Assembly: GCA_031258005.1 (NCBI GenBank)
Contig: JAIRNP010000101.1
Location: 1-45,868 of the forward strand
Source: Treponema sp.
GTDB taxonomy: Bacteria; Spirochaetota; Spirochaetia; Treponematales; Breznakiellaceae
Length of the DNA: 45,868 nucleotides
Direction of reading: 5' to 3'
This document shows, piece after piece, positions 18,288 to 27,786 of the stretch. The translations under genes and the position numbers were made by a program. Below the pieces are notes generated by a model. The model worked only from the letters and a program-made list of their open reading frames with translations, was not told where the DNA came from and ran no database searches. Position 1 is the stretch's first letter; each line of letters starts with the position of its first letter.

Positions 18288-20390
18288 ATGAAGCGAAGCC
18301 GGTTCAGGTCTCTTGATGAATGGAAGGCAGCATTACTGGCCCTCCCGGATGATTCCTACGTTGAGCTGTTACGGAACCTCTTGGGAAACATTAAAACCCC
18401 TTTCCACAAACCTGGGATCCTAGAAGATGCGGTGCGCTTCCTTTCCCAAGAAGCCGTCCAGCAAACCATCGCAGCCTCTATCCACGAAATGGACCATAAG
18501 ATCCTAGCCGGGGCGGCCCTTTTAGAGGAACCCACCGTCCAAGAACTCTGGCAGTTTTTCGCCGGGGAATGGCATTACCTGGAATTCCATGAACGTCTCA
18601 TTAACCTGGAAGAACGGTTCATCCTCTATCGTTTCTCCCAGGAAGGATACCGTCATCTTGCCCTTAATCCCCTGTTGGAACCGATCTTAGGCCCTTTCCT
18701 CGCAGATACAAGCCCCCTCTTCCCGTCCATGCCTTGGGAAGGGGAGCTGTCCGGTTCCGGCGGGAGGCCGCGGGTGGATGACCGGATCTTAGCGAGCCTG
18801 GTGGCGGTGGTACTGGAGGAGGACTATGGGAGAGCCGGCAGGGGCGTCCGTAAAAAGGTCCTGCATACCCTGGACCGGCTGTTCCCCGGGCTTAAAGCCC
18901 CATCCCTCATAGACGCCTTCCGGGGTCTTGGCCTGTTTCATGGTTCAGCCGAAGGGGATGTAACCGGTTTGTACCCTGATGAAGGGCGACTCCGGGCTTT
19001 TCAGCAACTTTCCCCCTGGGAACGGCTTGTCTATGGCGCCGCAGGATTCTGTTGTTTTGGATGGTTTCAAGGTCAGGAGCTAAGCCCCTCCCTTCAAGGA
19101 CAGGTGCGAACCTACGCGGGTTTCATCTATCGGTTCCTTGGATTGCTTGAACCTTCCCGGCAATACCCCAGGGTAAGCCTCCAACGGTTTGGGGAGCTCC
19201 TGATTCGGGAGGGGATAGAACCCCTTCGATCCCAGGACGGGGCTTATAGGTTTGACCTGCTCCTTGAAGCCTTGGAACTCCTGGGCTTGTTGGAACCAGC
19301 TGCCCCGGGCTGTTGGCGGCTTGTACCTGAACCTAGGGCTCCTTCCAAGGCAGCAGGTCCGGTCCTTGCCCTGGATAGGGCTTTTTCTTTGGTGTTGTAT
19401 CCTGAAATTACCTTTGAAGATGCTTTGTCGGTGGCCTTCTTTTCCGTACCCCGGAATCAGAGTGCGGGTATAGCCGAGGTGGGTTTACGCTTTGAACTGA
19501 CCAAATCGTCGGTGATTCGGGGTTTTGACCGGGGTATGGATGCACAGACCATGCTGGACCTGCTGAACCGCCTCTCAGGAAACCGGCTGGACCAGAGCCT
19601 TATATGGACTTTGCAGGATTGGGAGCGGCGCTATGGGGAGGTCTCCCTCCATAAGGGAGTGGTGCTGACCTTAGCGGAGGAGCGGCGGTATCTGGCAGAG
19701 ACGGGCCCGGTGGCTTCCCTGATAACCCGGACTTTAGGGCCTGGGGTGTATGTATTATCCGTGTCGAAACGGTCCGAGGCAGTAGAAGCGCTCCAAAAAG
19801 TGGGGGTTGATATCATAGCCCAGCGTGAGAGCTCCCAAAGGGAAGGTTCCCAAAAGTGCACTTCTCCTACGGGGAAGGCTGGGGACGCGGGGGAATGCCA
19901 GAGATACCCGGCCCTGGAGCAAGAACGGTTCCATCATGCCTTGCAGGACCTATCCCTGAGTGGGGCGGCTCAGGAGGCAGTACAGGCCCGGATAGAAGGG
20001 CGGGTGATCCTCGATGAGTCCCAGCTTGCAGGAAGGGTTATTCGTTCTGAAACGTTTGAGGCCCAGGGACTTGACTATGTGGGAAAGGCCCGTATCGCAC
20101 AACAGGCCATAGCCACCAGGTCCTTACTTGCAGTCTGGTGGTTCCATCCAGAAGAGGGCAGTAAGCATACCCTGGGTATTCCAGAGGCCCTGAAAAAACA
20201 GGGAGGCGAGAGTGTGCTCTTCCTCAAGCCCTTATTCCAGGATGAAAGCGCCGAAAACAGCACCCCGGAGCAGCGCCTCAGCGGTGAAGCCGGATCCCGT
20301 AAGGCTAAAGCCCCACAGGAGACCATCCGCTTGCCCCTGGGCACGATAAGCCGAGTCCGGCGGATTAAACCGTCTTTTTTTGGAGAATAG
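18288..20390 (+). CDS. XPB-partner protein with helicase-associated (XPB/Ssl2 N-terminal-like) domain
   Basis: Starts directly after the helicase stop. Contains LILYPEITFEDALS-type segment (FSLVLYPEITFEDALSVAFFSV), RGFDRGMDAQTMLDLLNRLSGNRLDQSLIWTLQDWERRYGEVSLHKGVVLTL and HALQDLSLSG. Confidence 0.7.
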   Translation: MKRSRFRSLDEWKAALLALPDDSYVELLRNLLGNIKTPFHKPGILEDAVRFLSQEAVQQTIAASIHEMDHKILAGAALLEEPTVQELWQFFAGEWHYLEFHERLINLEERFILYRFSQEGYRHLALNPLLEPILGPFLADTSPLFPSMPWEGELSGSGGRPRVDDRILASLVAVVLEEDYGRAGRGVRKKVLHTLDRLFPGLKAPSLIDAFRGLGLFHGSAEGDVTGLYPDEGRLRAFQQLSPWERLVYGAAGFCCFGWFQGQELSPSLQGQVRTYAGFIYRFLGLLEPSRQYPRVSLQRFGELLIREGIEPLRSQDGAYRFDLLLEALELLGLLEPAAPGCWRLVPEPRAPSKAAGPVLALDRAFSLVLYPEITFEDALSVAFFSVPRNQSAGIAEVGLRFELTKSSVIRGFDRGMDAQTMLDLLNRLSGNRLDQSLIWTLQDWERRYGEVSLHKGVVLTLAEERRYLAETGPVASLITRTLGPGVYVLSVSKRSEAVEALQKVGVDIIAQRESSQREGSQKCTSPTGKAGDAGECQRYPALEQERFHHALQDLSLSGAAQEAVQARIEGRVILDESQLAGRVIRSETFEAQGLDYVGKARIAQQAIATRSLLAVWWFHPEEGSKHTLGIPEALKKQGGESVLFLKPLFQDESAENSTPEQRLSGEAGSRKAKAPQETIRLPLGTISRVRRIKPSFFGE

Positions 20391-20555
20391 TGGTTTTGGA
20401 GTATCCAGGACTTTAGGACCATGTTTTTTTGGAAACCCTGGATGAGGATAATTGTTTATACACTAGGGTTGTGGGAAACCTCAGTTTCTGAACAACCCGA
20501 GCGAGACTTTTTCGAGGGCTTACCTTTTGAAAAAACAACCGCTAAAAAACTTCGA

Positions 20556-20594
20556 GAGCCTCTGGCAAAACCCGGTTGGTTTTGCCAGAGGCTC
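20556..20594. repeat. Perfect 16-bp inverted repeat (intergenic palindrome)
   Basis: GAGCCTCTGGCAAAAC-CCGGTTG-GTTTTGCCAGAGGCTC. Confidence 0.95.
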
Positions 20595-20737
20595 CTGTAC
20601 CCGTAAGTTTTTAAGGAAAAAGCAGTCTTGTGGCCGTTTTTTCCAAACCTTTGTCATCGGACCAAGGGTCCGCCCGAAAGGGAATCGTGCAAAAGGTTTC
20701 ATTTGTAGGAGAGAATCTGTTTAAGGTGGAAAATTAT

Positions 20738-21517
20738 ATGCCATTATTGCCTTTTTCAAGCCAGCAAGTCGAAATTAGTCAGGCCAAACTCGCCGTTCTT
20801 ATTGATGCGGATAATACGCAGCCTGCTATTATTGAGGGCCTTTTAGATGAAGTAGCCAAATACGGAGTGGCCAGTGTGAAGCGGATCTACGGCGACTGGA
20901 CCAGTACGAATCTCCGTTCCTGGAAAGATCGGCTCCTGGAATACGCCATCCAGCCTATTCAGCAATTTTCTTATACCAGCGGTAAGAACGCCACCGATTC
21001 CGCGATGATCATTGATGCCATGGACCTGCTCTACAGCGAAAGGCTTGACGGTTTTTGTATTGTTTCCAGTGATTCGGATTTTACCCGCCTGGCGGCACGG
21101 TTACGGGAAAGCGGCCGTATGGTTTACGGATTCGGAGAAAAGAAGACCCCTCGGGCCTTTGTTTCGGTTTGTGATAAATTCATCTACACTGAAATCCTTC
21201 GGGGAGTACAAGAGGAAACTGATGATGATGACGCGAAACACCCCTCTCCGGCCCGTAAGGATTTCAAAGTGGATCGCCGGCTTCTTAAATTACTCAGAGA
21301 TGCGGTGGATGATCTGGCCGATGAATCGGGCTGGGCCTATCTCGGAGGAGTGGGCCAGAAGATCACCCTGCGGTCCAGTGAATTTGACCCCCGGAACTAC
21401 GGCTTCAAAAAGCTGGGGGATCTTTTCCGGGCTATAAGCCAGTTTGAGACTGAAGAGCGGCCCCAGGAGAACAGTACGGGCCGACAGATATATATCCGCT
21501 GGAAAAAACGGAAATAG
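20738..21517 (+). CDS. NYN/LabA-type (DUF88) putative RNase with C-terminal OST-HTH/LOTUS-like domain
   Basis: KLAVLIDADNTQP...KRIYGDWT...DSAMIIDAMDLLYSERLDGFCIVSSDSDFTRLAARLRESGRMVYGFGEKKTPRAF, then LRDAVDDLADESGWAYLGGVGQKI...DPRNYGFKKLGDLFRAISQFE. Start set at MPLLP after AAGGTGGA. Confidence 0.9.
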   Translation: MPLLPFSSQQVEISQAKLAVLIDADNTQPAIIEGLLDEVAKYGVASVKRIYGDWTSTNLRSWKDRLLEYAIQPIQQFSYTSGKNATDSAMIIDAMDLLYSERLDGFCIVSSDSDFTRLAARLRESGRMVYGFGEKKTPRAFVSVCDKFIYTEILRGVQEETDDDDAKHPSPARKDFKVDRRLLKLLRDAVDDLADESGWAYLGGVGQKITLRSSEFDPRNYGFKKLGDLFRAISQFETEERPQENSTGRQIYIRWKKRK

Positions 21518-21604
21518 GGGGCCCGCGAGCGCTCAGGTTGAGGCAGTGCCGACGGCTGCCCCTCCTGGGTGGTCAACCGGGTTTTGCAAGAAGCTCTCCA
21601 TATA

Positions 21605-21637
21605 GAGGCTTTCCCAAAACTTCAGTTTTTGAACAAC
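21605..21637. repeat. Half-matched member of the intergenic palindrome family
   Basis: GAGGCTTTCCCAAAACTTCAGTTTTTGAACAAC: left arm equals that at 39205; right arm TTGAACAAC equals that of the 31086 element. Confidence 0.7.
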
Positions 21638-21681
21638 TTCTGCTTAAAAGGACTTGTACATGAGTTCGACAGAGAGAAAAA

Positions 21682-21734
21682 AGTCCGTGAATTCATTCGA
21701 ATAATTCGCTGAAATGAGCGTTCATTCGCGGACT
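21682..21734. other. Nested inverted repeat
   Basis: AGTCCGTGAAT ... ATTCGCGGACT (11 bp, one wobble) enclosing CGAATAATTCG. Confidence 0.6.
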
Positions 21735-21835
21735 CCTGATATAACCTGAAGCGGGACAAAAAAAGGGGACCCGTACCATCCCGCCGGATTAGCTGCTACG
21801 AAAAGAACGCTGCAGGTTCTTCCCCCCAGGACACC

Positions 21836-23323
21836 CTAGGGCTTACGCTGTATGTCCGCGATGCGCCAGGCCCCCCGGTAATGGGTAAGCCGAATCCGAT
21901 CCCGCCGGGAAATGCTCCAGGGAAGACCCGCTTCTTCAGCGGTTTCAGAGCCGGTTTCCCCTGGTCCTGGATCATCAGGATCCCGGAAGGATCCCGGAAG
22001 CCAGAGCAGGTACGAAGCCATAAAGGCTACTTCCCCATCCCTTTCATCCTGGTCTATCCCCGCAAAACGAAGATCAGAAACCCCAAAAACCGTCGCCTCG
22101 GTAGGAGGAGAACCTGCGTTGATCCATGCTTGGGCAGAGAGGATTCCCGATTTCGCCTCGTAGGCTTGGCGAACCCGATTGATCACAAAGAAATTGGTAA
22201 CCATAGCAATGTCATCCTTTCCGGTTTTGGGCATAACGCACGCATCCATCCACAGATGATCCAGGGTTCCCATGGCCTTGTAATAGGTCTCCACCACTTC
22301 TTGGGGACCCATCCCTTGCGTGGTGGGCCTCTGTACCTGGTCGGAGATCACGCTGGTGATCATAAGGACGAGACTCAGGGCCGCAATGGATATCCCCCCG
22401 AGAAGGGTGATGTTCCGATGGATAAACCGTTTGGCTTTTACCTGCAGGGTATGCTGTTTAATAAACCGCTCTTTTTCCAGGATAAGCCGCGCCTGTTTTG
22501 CCGGATCCACGTCATGCAGGTAGGATGCGACGGTGGCGGACCCTGGAGGGCCAAGCAGGTCTTCTAAGGCGCTCAAGACGAGCGGGGCCGCTTCGGCTTG
22601 CTTTGCCTTAAGGAGCGTCAAGGCTCGGTTTATGAGAACGGCCAGGTTGTCATCTAATCCCGGAGCCGCAAGCCTGAGCGGGATAAAAACCCCTTCTCGC
22701 ATGTCCTTATGGAGGATCTCCCGGTTCGTAGAGGGGAAGGGCGGTGCACCGCAGAAGATCCGGTATGCCATGGCCCCGGCGGTAAACGCGGTCCCCGCAA
22801 TTCCTGAGAGATCCGGATGCACATACCCCTCGACCCCGTTAAACCATGTTTCCGGTCCCGCTGCTTTGATACTGTACCGGAGGAGTGCTTCTGGAGGGAA
22901 CAGGATCGCGCCTGAAGGGGCAATAAGGGCTCCTGCAGGCCAGGGAGCAGGAAGACGCTGCTCCTCTTCCAAGAGGAGACATGCCCGGATCCAATACCGC
23001 AGGGCATCCAAGGCCTGGTCCTTTCGGCTATCATCCGTAATGAGCATATCCAGCCTTACACCGGTAAAGGCTGGTCCCCAGATACTCATGGTTCCATGCT
23101 GTTCCCGTACTCCGAGGGGTTTCCAGGGTGTCCATGAACCATCCGGGGCAACTATGGACCCTGCTTGGGTGATAAGATGGGCCAGCTTGAGCCGAGCAAA
23201 GGCTTGGGCAGTAAGCCCCGTATCAAACTCCAGCACCAGCATACCCCTTGCGTCATCCAGGATGATCCGGGGCTTAGGGAGATTCCCGTCTCCGGCCCCC
23301 TGGGTTTCGGGCACCCCACCCAT
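21836..23323 (-). CDS. Membrane protein with pseudokinase-like N-terminal region
   Basis: Kinase C-lobe-like GYVHPDLSGIAGTAFTAGAMAYRIFCGAPPFPS; no HRD or DFG; TM helix ITLLGGISIAALSLVLMITSVI; extracytoplasmic C-terminus. Confidence 0.6.
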   Translation of the reverse strand: MGGVPETQGAGDGNLPKPRIILDDARGMLVLEFDTGLTAQAFARLKLAHLITQAGSIVAPDGSWTPWKPLGVREQHGTMSIWGPAFTGVRLDMLITDDSRKDQALDALRYWIRACLLLEEEQRLPAPWPAGALIAPSGAILFPPEALLRYSIKAAGPETWFNGVEGYVHPDLSGIAGTAFTAGAMAYRIFCGAPPFPSTNREILHKDMREGVFIPLRLAAPGLDDNLAVLINRALTLLKAKQAEAAPLVLSALEDLLGPPGSATVASYLHDVDPAKQARLILEKERFIKQHTLQVKAKRFIHRNITLLGGISIAALSLVLMITSVISDQVQRPTTQGMGPQEVVETYYKAMGTLDHLWMDACVMPKTGKDDIAMVTNFFVINRVRQAYEAKSGILSAQAWINAGSPPTEATVFGVSDLRFAGIDQDERDGEVAFMASYLLWLPGSFRDPDDPGPGETGSETAEEAGLPWSISRRDRIRLTHYRGAWRIADIQRKP

Positions 23324-24978
23324 TAATATTTAAACTCACTCTCCCCGATAAACTCCCTGAGGATACTCTGTCCCGGTACGTATTGAGGAGGAATAGGAGC
23401 GAAGTTCCTGAGGAAGGAGAGGAGCCGTACTGCTTCGGCATATTCGGGGTTATGAGGTTTCACCGAATGGAGCAGCGGCTCCGCGTAGAATTTCAACACC
23501 GACAACTCATAATTCAAGGCGGAGTTAAAAGCCACATCCGCCCCGTTCTGGAAGGGAAAAATATACCGCCGCTCTCCCCGCTGTACACTGGGCCACATCT
23601 TAATAGTATTTACCGCACTGGCGCCCCGGAACTGGTTATCCCGGACCATGCGCCGCAGGAGCCGGTGATCGCTTGTAGGGATCCGGTTGTGATCATCCAA
23701 GTTAAGATGGGTCAACGCAGAAACATACAATTTGAATTGGGTATCCCGATGGATTTGGGGGGTAAGGGCATCGTTAAGGCTATGGATACCCTCTATAATC
23801 AGTATGGTCCGCGGGCTAAGGCGGATCTTCCTGCCTCCCCCTTCCCGGCGACGGCCGGTCTTAAAATCATAGAGGGGAAGGCTTACTTCCTCCCCATTAA
23901 AGAGGTCCAGAAGCTGTTGATTGAAATAGGGGATATCCAGGGCTTCCAGACATTCGTAGTCCGGTTCACCTTTCTCATCCCGGGGCGTTTTATCGGTGTT
24001 CACATAATAATCATCGAGTCCAATAGGGATAGGTTCAATTCCCATTACTTTAAGCTCAATGGAAAGCCGTTTTGCCGTCGTGGTTTTCCCGGAACTGGAA
24101 GGCCCGGCAATAAGCACTATTTTTACGGTTTCTTTTCTGGCATAGATGAGATCCGCAATTTCAGCTAATTTTTTTGCCTGAAATGCTTCGGCGATCCTGA
24201 TATAATCTTTGAAGGTCCGCTCCCGGACGATCCGGTTAAGATGGCCCACTGCATGCAGGCCCACGATGCGGCCCCATTCCTTGTATTTATTATACACCGA
24301 GAAGATGATAGGGCTATCTTCAAAGGGCGTCAGGGTCATACCCTGTCCGATTCCAGGAAAACAGAGGAGGAAGCCCTCTTGGTAGGGGATAAGATCAAAG
24401 ACGGCAAGAAGACCTGTACGGGGTACCAGGGCCTCGATGTAGAGGTCGGTAAATTCCCCGCATTCATTGATCGGTACTTTGGAATCGCTCCGTTCCTCCA
24501 GGAGCAGGGCGGTATCGGTTTGTCCGTTTTTTTTAAAAAGGCTCAGGGCTTCGGTATAGGCCATAAGGCGCACGGTTATCGGAAGATCTGCTTGAACCAG
24601 GGCCTGCATTTCCCACTTCAGCGATGCAATGTCCTCTTTGGCAGGGATTCCCACCAAAAAGGTATAGTAATAACTGTTGCCCAAGGAATGACCTATATAG
24701 AGTTTTCGGTCGGGAAATAATTTTTGTGCTGCCATGGCAAGCAGGAAGGCCAAAGAACGCCGGTATATCATCGTCCCTTCAGGGGTTTCCAAAGACACCG
24801 GTTCCACCCAGGCATGCACCTCAAGGGGTACAGAAAGGGGAAGAATTTCGTTGTTGACTTTAACTGCCGCTAATTTTTCAGGGGCTACGCCAAAATGTTC
24901 GATTAACGTTTCCGCGGGGGTTCCGAAAGGACAGGTAAGGGAACCGCCATCAGCAAAGGTAACCTGTATTTCATGCAT
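23323..24978 (-). CDS. Uridine kinase/phosphoribulokinase-type nucleoside kinase with TGS/ThrRS-like N-terminal region
   Basis: Walker A VLIAGPSSSGKTTTAKRLSIEL; IGLDDYYVNTDKTPRDEKGEPDYECLEALDI; IIEGIHSLND; YIGHSLGNSYYY editing-domain-like segment. Confidence 0.92.
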   Translation of the reverse strand: MHEIQVTFADGGSLTCPFGTPAETLIEHFGVAPEKLAAVKVNNEILPLSVPLEVHAWVEPVSLETPEGTMIYRRSLAFLLAMAAQKLFPDRKLYIGHSLGNSYYYTFLVGIPAKEDIASLKWEMQALVQADLPITVRLMAYTEALSLFKKNGQTDTALLLEERSDSKVPINECGEFTDLYIEALVPRTGLLAVFDLIPYQEGFLLCFPGIGQGMTLTPFEDSPIIFSVYNKYKEWGRIVGLHAVGHLNRIVRERTFKDYIRIAEAFQAKKLAEIADLIYARKETVKIVLIAGPSSSGKTTTAKRLSIELKVMGIEPIPIGLDDYYVNTDKTPRDEKGEPDYECLEALDIPYFNQQLLDLFNGEEVSLPLYDFKTGRRREGGGRKIRLSPRTILIIEGIHSLNDALTPQIHRDTQFKLYVSALTHLNLDDHNRIPTSDHRLLRRMVRDNQFRGASAVNTIKMWPSVQRGERRYIFPFQNGADVAFNSALNYELSVLKFYAEPLLHSVKPHNPEYAEAVRLLSFLRNFAPIPPQYVPGQSILREFIGESEFKY

Positions 24979-25103
24979 GGTAACTTCTCCTTATGGGGCT
25001 AGTATAACCTAGCGTATAGATTAAGGATAGGGTTATGCAGGATAAACCATAAAAAACTGCCCGGAACAGACCCGAATGAAACCATAGGGATCAAGAGGGA
25101 CGC

Positions 25104-26129
25104 CTAAAAAACCGAAACCGGAAAAGACTCAAACCCTTTTTCTTGTAATCGGACCTGGGTCTTGTGTATATCTTGCCCGGAGAGAACCGTTACCACCCAA
25201 TAGGACGTTCCCTTTACTACTCGGTGGGCAACGGTGGCTTCAAAACCCGCGGCCTTAAGCCGGGCCGCCATGGTCTGGGCATTCGCTTCCCTGCTGAAAA
25301 GACCGGTCTGCAATACCTGGGCTTCCGTATCCGTGGCGGTACGGACTCCCCTTGCATCCTGTACCGTGGCGGTCACGGTTACCTGCTCACGCCCGGGAAA
25401 AAGGAACCAGAGCGCCAAGGGCAAAAGGCTTACCGGTCCGCTGTTGGAAGCCCCTTGAACAATACGGGCTTCCGGGCTTTGGGGATAGATGGAGAGGAGC
25501 CTGGTTTTGTAGCGTTCTATGCCAGTTAATTTCCAGAGGGTATAGTATATCCCCGGCGTATACCCTTCATAGTCGGGATCATCCAGGAGGTCCTGCAGAG
25601 GCGCCAGTTCTCCGGATCGAAAGGCTTGGATCTGGGCGTGTAAATACCGGGCCTTAAGCCGGGTACCGGGGTGGGAGCTTTGCAAGAGGGGTTTTATCTG
25701 GGCTTCTGCCTGGTCCATTTCTCCCAGCGCCACCAGACAAAAGGCCCCCTCCAGTAAGGCCGTGTCATGCTGGTTTTGCGGATCTGCGAGAGCCCCATCG
25801 TTCCATGCCTTGGCTGCCCCCTCAAAGTTCCCGGTAAGCTGGAGAAGCTGGGCCAAACGTATGAAGGCTTCCTGACGCTCCCTTGCGGGAAGTTTGGAGA
25901 TTTTTACGGTTTCTTCAAGCCGCCGTATTTCATCCGCCAAGAGGATCTGCGCAGGACTTTGGGCATAGAGGCCGGCTTCCAGCCGTCCCATTACTCCCAG
26001 CAGCAGTCCAAACAGTAAAAGCATCCTGCCTCTCCCCGTTCTTGATCGGCTTTCGATCCTAGCGGATAGGTTCATAAGCTCTGGGCTATAGGGAATCTCT
26101 CTTCTTAGAGGGATTCCTCCTATGCTCAA
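25104..26129 (-). CDS. TPR-like protein with C-terminal SPOR domain
   Basis: QVLQTGLFSREANAQTMAARLKAAGFEATVAHRVVKGTSYWVVTVLSGQDIHKTQVRLQEKGFESFPV is SPOR-like; preceding helical repeats. Confidence 0.8.
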   Translation of the reverse strand: MSIGGIPLRREIPYSPELMNLSARIESRSRTGRGRMLLLFGLLLGVMGRLEAGLYAQSPAQILLADEIRRLEETVKISKLPARERQEAFIRLAQLLQLTGNFEGAAKAWNDGALADPQNQHDTALLEGAFCLVALGEMDQAEAQIKPLLQSSHPGTRLKARYLHAQIQAFRSGELAPLQDLLDDPDYEGYTPGIYYTLWKLTGIERYKTRLLSIYPQSPEARIVQGASNSGPVSLLPLALWFLFPGREQVTVTATVQDARGVRTATDTEAQVLQTGLFSREANAQTMAARLKAAGFEATVAHRVVKGTSYWVVTVLSGQDIHKTQVRLQEKGFESFPVSVF

Positions 26130-26434
26130 GGCGTACCCTCCTCCTCTTCTGCCTTGCGAAATTTCCCCCCTTTCTTTTTAGGTTCTACCACACGGTTCCC
26201 GGAGGGGTTCTTTTCCTGTTTTTTTCTCTTAAAATGTACGAAAAACATAATGGGGAAGGCACAGAGCATACCTGCCACAAAAGCCGAAAAAGCCGTTACA
26301 TACACCGGCACTTCACGCAGGATCGCCGTATCGGTAACCCAAAACCGGATATCACAGCGGTTCTCCAAATTCAAGGTCATGAACAGCAGAAAAACAACCA
26401 GGATTATAATGAATCCGAGTAATCGCAAGGGCAT
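26126..26434 (-). CDS. LapA-like (DUF1049) small membrane protein
   Basis: FIIILVVFLLFMTLNLENRCDIRFWVTDTAILREVPVYVTAFSAFVAGMLCAFPI; two TM helices; Lys-rich tail. Confidence 0.7.
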   Translation of the reverse strand: MPLRLLGFIIILVVFLLFMTLNLENRCDIRFWVTDTAILREVPVYVTAFSAFVAGMLCAFPIMFFVHFKRKKQEKNPSGNRVVEPKKKGGKFRKAEEEEGTP

Positions 26435-27786
26435 ACAGATAACTCCTTTGCACGGAAGGTATTTCCCCGGAGGGAGTTGAGGCGTAGTTCGGCGAAGGAG
26501 CCTATCAGAGACGGGCTGCCGGGAACAACGACCATTTCATCCCGTTCCGTGCGGGTCAATAATTCATTGGCATGTTTCCGGGAAATACCTTCAACCAAGA
26601 CCTTTACCCGGCAACCAATACGTGATTGTAATAATTCTAATGTATGCCCCCTTTGCAATGCAATAACCTGGGCAAGCCGTTTTCGTTTCGTTGCTTCACT
26701 AATGCGGTCTGGGAAGGTAAAGGCCGCGGTACCCTCCCGAGGGTTATAATGGTACATATAGGCGTAGAGGAATTTCACCGCTTCCATTAATGACAGGGTT
26801 TGTTCCAGATCCGCAGGGGTTTCGCCGGGGAAGCCGATGAGTATATCCGTGGAGAGGCTTATATCCGGCATGGCTTCTCGGATTTCGGCTACCAATTCCA
26901 GGTAGGCTTCCCGGGTATAGCCCCGGTTCATGGCAGCCAGGATTGCATTGGAACCATGCTGGACGCAGAGATGCAGATGCCGGCAAAACACCCGGTGGGC
27001 CGCCATGATCCGGATAGCTTCCGAAGAAAGATCCTTGGGATGACTCGATAAAAACCGGACCCAGGGAACGGCGTTTTTTTCAGCTTCAGCGGCGACTAAC
27101 TCCAAGAGTCCCGGAAAATCAAGGGTTTCCCCAGGATTTCCCGATTTCCAGTGATAGGAATTGACATTCTGACCCAAGAGGGTGATCTCCCGGATCCCCC
27201 GCCGAGCAGCCGCCCGGATCTCTTCCCGAATGGAACGGGGATCCCGGGATACTTCCCTGCCCCGCACATAGGGCACGATACAGTAGGAACAGAAGTTGTT
27301 ACACCCGTGCATGATGGGGATAAAACTCCGGAACTGTCCTTCCTCCCCGTGGAAGGGGGCAAAGGAAAACACGGGCTTTTCCTGCGCCCCTTGTTCCGGG
27401 CTTAGGGCCTGCAGGGAAAGGCCCTGCTCCAGGGCTTCTAAGATACGGGGAAACAGGGAAGCCTCGGTAGTTCCCATCACCTGGTCCACGGCGGGGGCTT
27501 GTACTTTAAGGGCCTCCCCTAAACGGGAAGCCATACAACCGGCTACCACCAGGGTAAGAGGACGGTGCAAGAGGGTGCGTTTTTTTTTAAGGGCTTCATA
27601 CTGGGCCAGTCTCCCCAAGACCCGGGTTTCCGCACCGATTCTGACTGAACAGGTATTCAGGACCACCAGGTCCGCATCGGCTCCGTCTTGCGCTTCAGAC
27701 CAACCCCGCTCTCGCAGTACCCCCTTGAAGGCTGCGGATTCCGCCGTATTCATCTGACAGCCATAGGTTTCAAAAAAGTAGGTCAC
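26404..27786 (-). CDS. miaB: tRNA-2-methylthio-N6-dimethylallyladenosine synthase MiaB
   Basis: TYGCQMNTAES, VVLNTCSVR, radical SAM HGCNNFCSYCIVPYVRGREVSR, LLGQNVNSY, STDILIGFPGET, TRAM-like C-terminus. Confidence 0.96.
   Translation of the reverse strand: MTYFFETYGCQMNTAESAAFKGVLRERGWSEAQDGADADLVVLNTCSVRIGAETRVLGRLAQYEALKKKRTLLHRPLTLVVAGCMASRLGEALKVQAPAVDQVMGTTEASLFPRILEALEQGLSLQALSPEQGAQEKPVFSFAPFHGEEGQFRSFIPIMHGCNNFCSYCIVPYVRGREVSRDPRSIREEIRAAARRGIREITLLGQNVNSYHWKSGNPGETLDFPGLLELVAAEAEKNAVPWVRFLSSHPKDLSSEAIRIMAAHRVFCRHLHLCVQHGSNAILAAMNRGYTREAYLELVAEIREAMPDISLSTDILIGFPGETPADLEQTLSLMEAVKFLYAYMYHYNPREGTAAFTFPDRISEATKRKRLAQVIALQRGHTLELLQSRIGCRVKVLVEGISRKHANELLTRTERDEMVVVPGSPSLIGSFAELRLNSLRGNTFRAKELSVCPCDYSDSL

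Noticed and set aside
20421-20724. Several 60-65 aa ORFs on both strands (20421..20606, 20520..20702, 20527..20724)
   Set aside because: They lie across the palindromic intergenic element; no coding support.
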